The position numbers were made by a program, and so were the translations under genes. Under the pieces are notes generated by a model that ran no database searches, was not told the DNA's origin, and was given only the letters and a program-made list of their open reading frames with translations. Source: Streptomyces sp. DT2A-34 (lineage in GTDB: Bacteria > Actinomycetota > Actinomycetes > Streptomycetales > Streptomycetaceae). From it: a DNA stretch of 64,000 nt. The stretch is from positions 4,692,001-4,756,000 of the forward strand of contig NZ_JASTWJ010000001.1 in assembly GCF_030499515.1 (NCBI RefSeq). Reading direction: 5' to 3'. The stretch's first letter is position 1, and every line of letters begins with the position of its first letter. Positions 62,649 through 64,000 of this stretch are shown here, in pieces.

Positions 62649-63200
62649 ATGAACTTCGGTACGACTCGGACCCGCCTCGCAGCTGCCGTCGCAGCCGCCG
62701 TCGCGACGGGCGCGCTGGCCGTGAGCGCCTCGCCCGCCTCGGCCACCTCCTCCCAGGGGTACTTCACCGGTTACGGCACCACATGGACGGACGACTGGAG
62801 CAACGAGGGAACACTGTCGTCCAGCAGCTACGCCAGGTCCAACGCCACCTGCCTGTGGCAGAAGATCCTCTGGGCCGAGGGCGCGACGGAGAGCAACGGC
62901 ACCGCCTACGACTCCGCGGACATCGACGGCATCTTCGGCTCCAACACCACCTACGCCACCAAGCGGCTTCAGACGCGCTGGGGCCTGGACGACGACGGAC
63001 TGGTCGGCCCCCAGACGCTCAGCGCAGCGGACAACAAGCTGCGGTACAGCTCGGGCAGCACGTCCTCCGGGACGCTCACCCTCACGTACGACGGCATTTC
63101 CCACGACTTCACCATGACGCGCTCCGACAGCAACCAGTACAGGTTCTACCAGGAGGGTGTCTGGCGTCTCGCGGGCTACAACTACCGCAGCTGCAGCTGA
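62649..63200 (+). CDS. Secreted peptidoglycan-binding protein
   Basis: 183 residues from ATG 62649 (GGGGAAGGAACACA upstream). Signal peptide cleaved near ASPASA. PG_binding_1 repeat (LWQKILWAEGATESNGTAYD, then IDGIFGSNTTYATKRLQTRW and GLVGPQTLSAAD) followed by a small beta domain with a C-terminal Cys. The DGIFGxxT element parallels DGVFGPKT of the divergent membrane HTH protein. Confidence 0.88.
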   Translation: MNFGTTRTRLAAAVAAAVATGALAVSASPASATSSQGYFTGYGTTWTDDWSNEGTLSSSSYARSNATCLWQKILWAEGATESNGTAYDSADIDGIFGSNTTYATKRLQTRWGLDDDGLVGPQTLSAADNKLRYSSGSTSSGTLTLTYDGISHDFTMTRSDSNQYRFYQEGVWRLAGYNYRSCS

Positions 63201-63568
63201 CCACACGTCCTACCGGGGACCGTCGGTCGGCAGCTGGGCGAACGACGCCGACGCCATCAAGATCTGGCGCGACCCCGATGCCGGCAAGCGCAGCGGCACC
63301 TGGAAGGCACAGCAGGGCCGCATCAAGGACGGCTGGCCGGCGCCCCTGACACACGCGGCCCGTTCCCTCGGGCAGGAGGAGACAGGCCGCGTGCGTCCCC
63401 TCCGGTCCACCCAGTGATCCGGACGAAACCGCCTGTCCAGTCCCGTCCTTCGCAACAACGCCGGGCCCGTCAAGGGCCGCAGGCGGCACTCGATGAATGA
63501 CAAGCACTCCAAGTCCTGGTCGGCCCACTCGGCTCGGCGTGCCACAACAAAGGGAAATACGGGGAATC
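63201..63568. other. Intergenic, no gene seen
   Basis: 368 bases; one short frame (AIKIWRDPDAGKRSGTWKAQ) lacks a plausible start and family. Promoter of the next gene presumably lies at the right end (GGGGAAT before 63569). Confidence 0.45.
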
Positions 63569-64000
63569 ATGTCTCTTCGCAGCCGACTCACGCGCCGCGC
63601 GCAGGTCACTCTCATAGGCGTCGCCGCCGGAGGTGTCGCGGCCGCAATCGCCGTCGTACCGTCGTTCGCCGACAGCGACTCCTCGGAGCCGGCGACGGTC
63701 GCCGCCCAGAAGGAGACCGACTACGGGCCCGAGCCCGAGGCCGACAGCAAGCTCGTCACCCAGGCCGGCGAGCTGTCGACCATGGCCACGGCCACGCTCT
63801 CGCGCGACACGATGATCAACCGGGCCCGTACCTGGCTCACGGCCAACAATGGAGCCCCGGTCCCCTACAGCATGGAGCGCACTTGGAAGGACGGCTACCG
63901 CCAGGACTGCTCCGGCTATGTCTCCATGGCGCTCGGGCTGGGGAAGCCCGGCCTGAACACCGTCGGGCTGGCCGACTCGCGAAACGGCGTCACCACACGG
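63569..64000 (+). CDS. Secreted NlpC/P60-type protein (partial)
   Basis: Starts at ATG 63569 and leaves the window. Signal peptide LIGVAAGGVAAAIAVVPSFA. The mature part has MINRARTWLTANNGAPVPYS and RQDCSGYVSMALGLG; the DCSGY motif carries the Cys nucleophile of NlpC/P60 cysteine peptidases, which cut cell-wall peptides. It continues the cell-wall theme of the adjacent genes. Confidence 0.8.
   Translation, partial: MSLRSRLTRRAQVTLIGVAAGGVAAAIAVVPSFADSDSSEPATVAAQKETDYGPEPEADSKLVTQAGELSTMATATLSRDTMINRARTWLTANNGAPVPYSMERTWKDGYRQDCSGYVSMALGLGKPGLNTVGLADSRNGVTTR

Overview
The window is high-GC (about 70%) DNA with GTG/TTG starts, Gram-positive-type Sec signal peptides, an HspR/HAIR-controlled dnaK operon, [3Fe-4S] ferredoxin/P450 chemistry, DUF397/DUF5753 pairs, RepSA/Xis/Int plasmid-type remnants and many secreted proteins. 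Together these point to a Streptomyces (or close relative) chromosome. No species can be fixed from the sequence alone.

Layout. 0-6 kb: a secreted FN3 protein with a frameshift in its signal peptide, a Uma2-family nuclease, an anti-sigma-type ATPase, an XRE/DUF5753 regulator with its DUF397 partner, and two small exported or membrane proteins. 6-11.3 kb: an NmrA-type reductase, then the dnaK-grpE-dnaJ-hspR heat-shock operon (minus strand) behind two HAIR operators. 11.3-20.8 kb: core and accessory membrane genes, including a WecA/MraY-like protein with an eroded active site, an EtfD-like Fe-S oxidoreductase, an MFS exporter, a GNAT, and an Rrf2 regulator divergent from an SDR gene across two tandem operators. 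20.8-29 kb: accessory genes, several broken (a twice-frameshifted gene, a P450 without a start codon followed by its ferredoxin, a 5'-truncated mycothiol-dependent isomerase), plus a GH5 glycosidase and an alpha/beta hydrolase. 29.4-36.8 kb: five head-to-tail paralogous secreted FG-GAP beta-propeller genes; a sixth relative, a lipoprotein, lies at 23.1 kb. 37-39.7 kb: a Yip1-family membrane protein and a YciI-ECF42 sigma factor pair.

39.77-48.41 kb is an integrated element with sharp ends. A large serine integrase has inserted it into the 3' end of a phosphoribosyltransferase gene. Copies of an att core lie at both ends, and the displaced original gene tail remains at the left end. It carries an HNH endonuclease and an HK97-fold major capsid protein, but no recognisable portal, terminase, protease or tail genes. 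A leftward control operon (DUF6879, XRE/DUF5753, small zinc-ribbon proteins) fills the right half. It looks like a minimal capsid-encoding phage satellite and is the strongest candidate for an underdescribed system here.

48.3-50.1 kb: the repaired phosphoribosyltransferase, dcd, a small zinc-ribbon gene and tRNA-Gly(CCC). 50.1-60.5 kb is a graveyard of mobile DNA: a frameshifted tyrosine integrase next to the tRNA, and further right the complementary N-terminal half of a related integrase, an excisionase, a Rep fragment fused to an IS701-type transposase fragment, and an ECF sigma stub. Between them lie a trypsin-like protein without catalytic His and Ser, and a 1238-residue HTH-STAND-TM-WD40 protein. 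60.6-64 kb: two overlapping genes for membrane-anchored HTH proteins (one with an outside peptidoglycan-binding domain, one with DUF2690), divergent from a secreted peptidoglycan-binding protein and followed by the start of an NlpC/P60-type protein. This is a plausible wall-sensing module.
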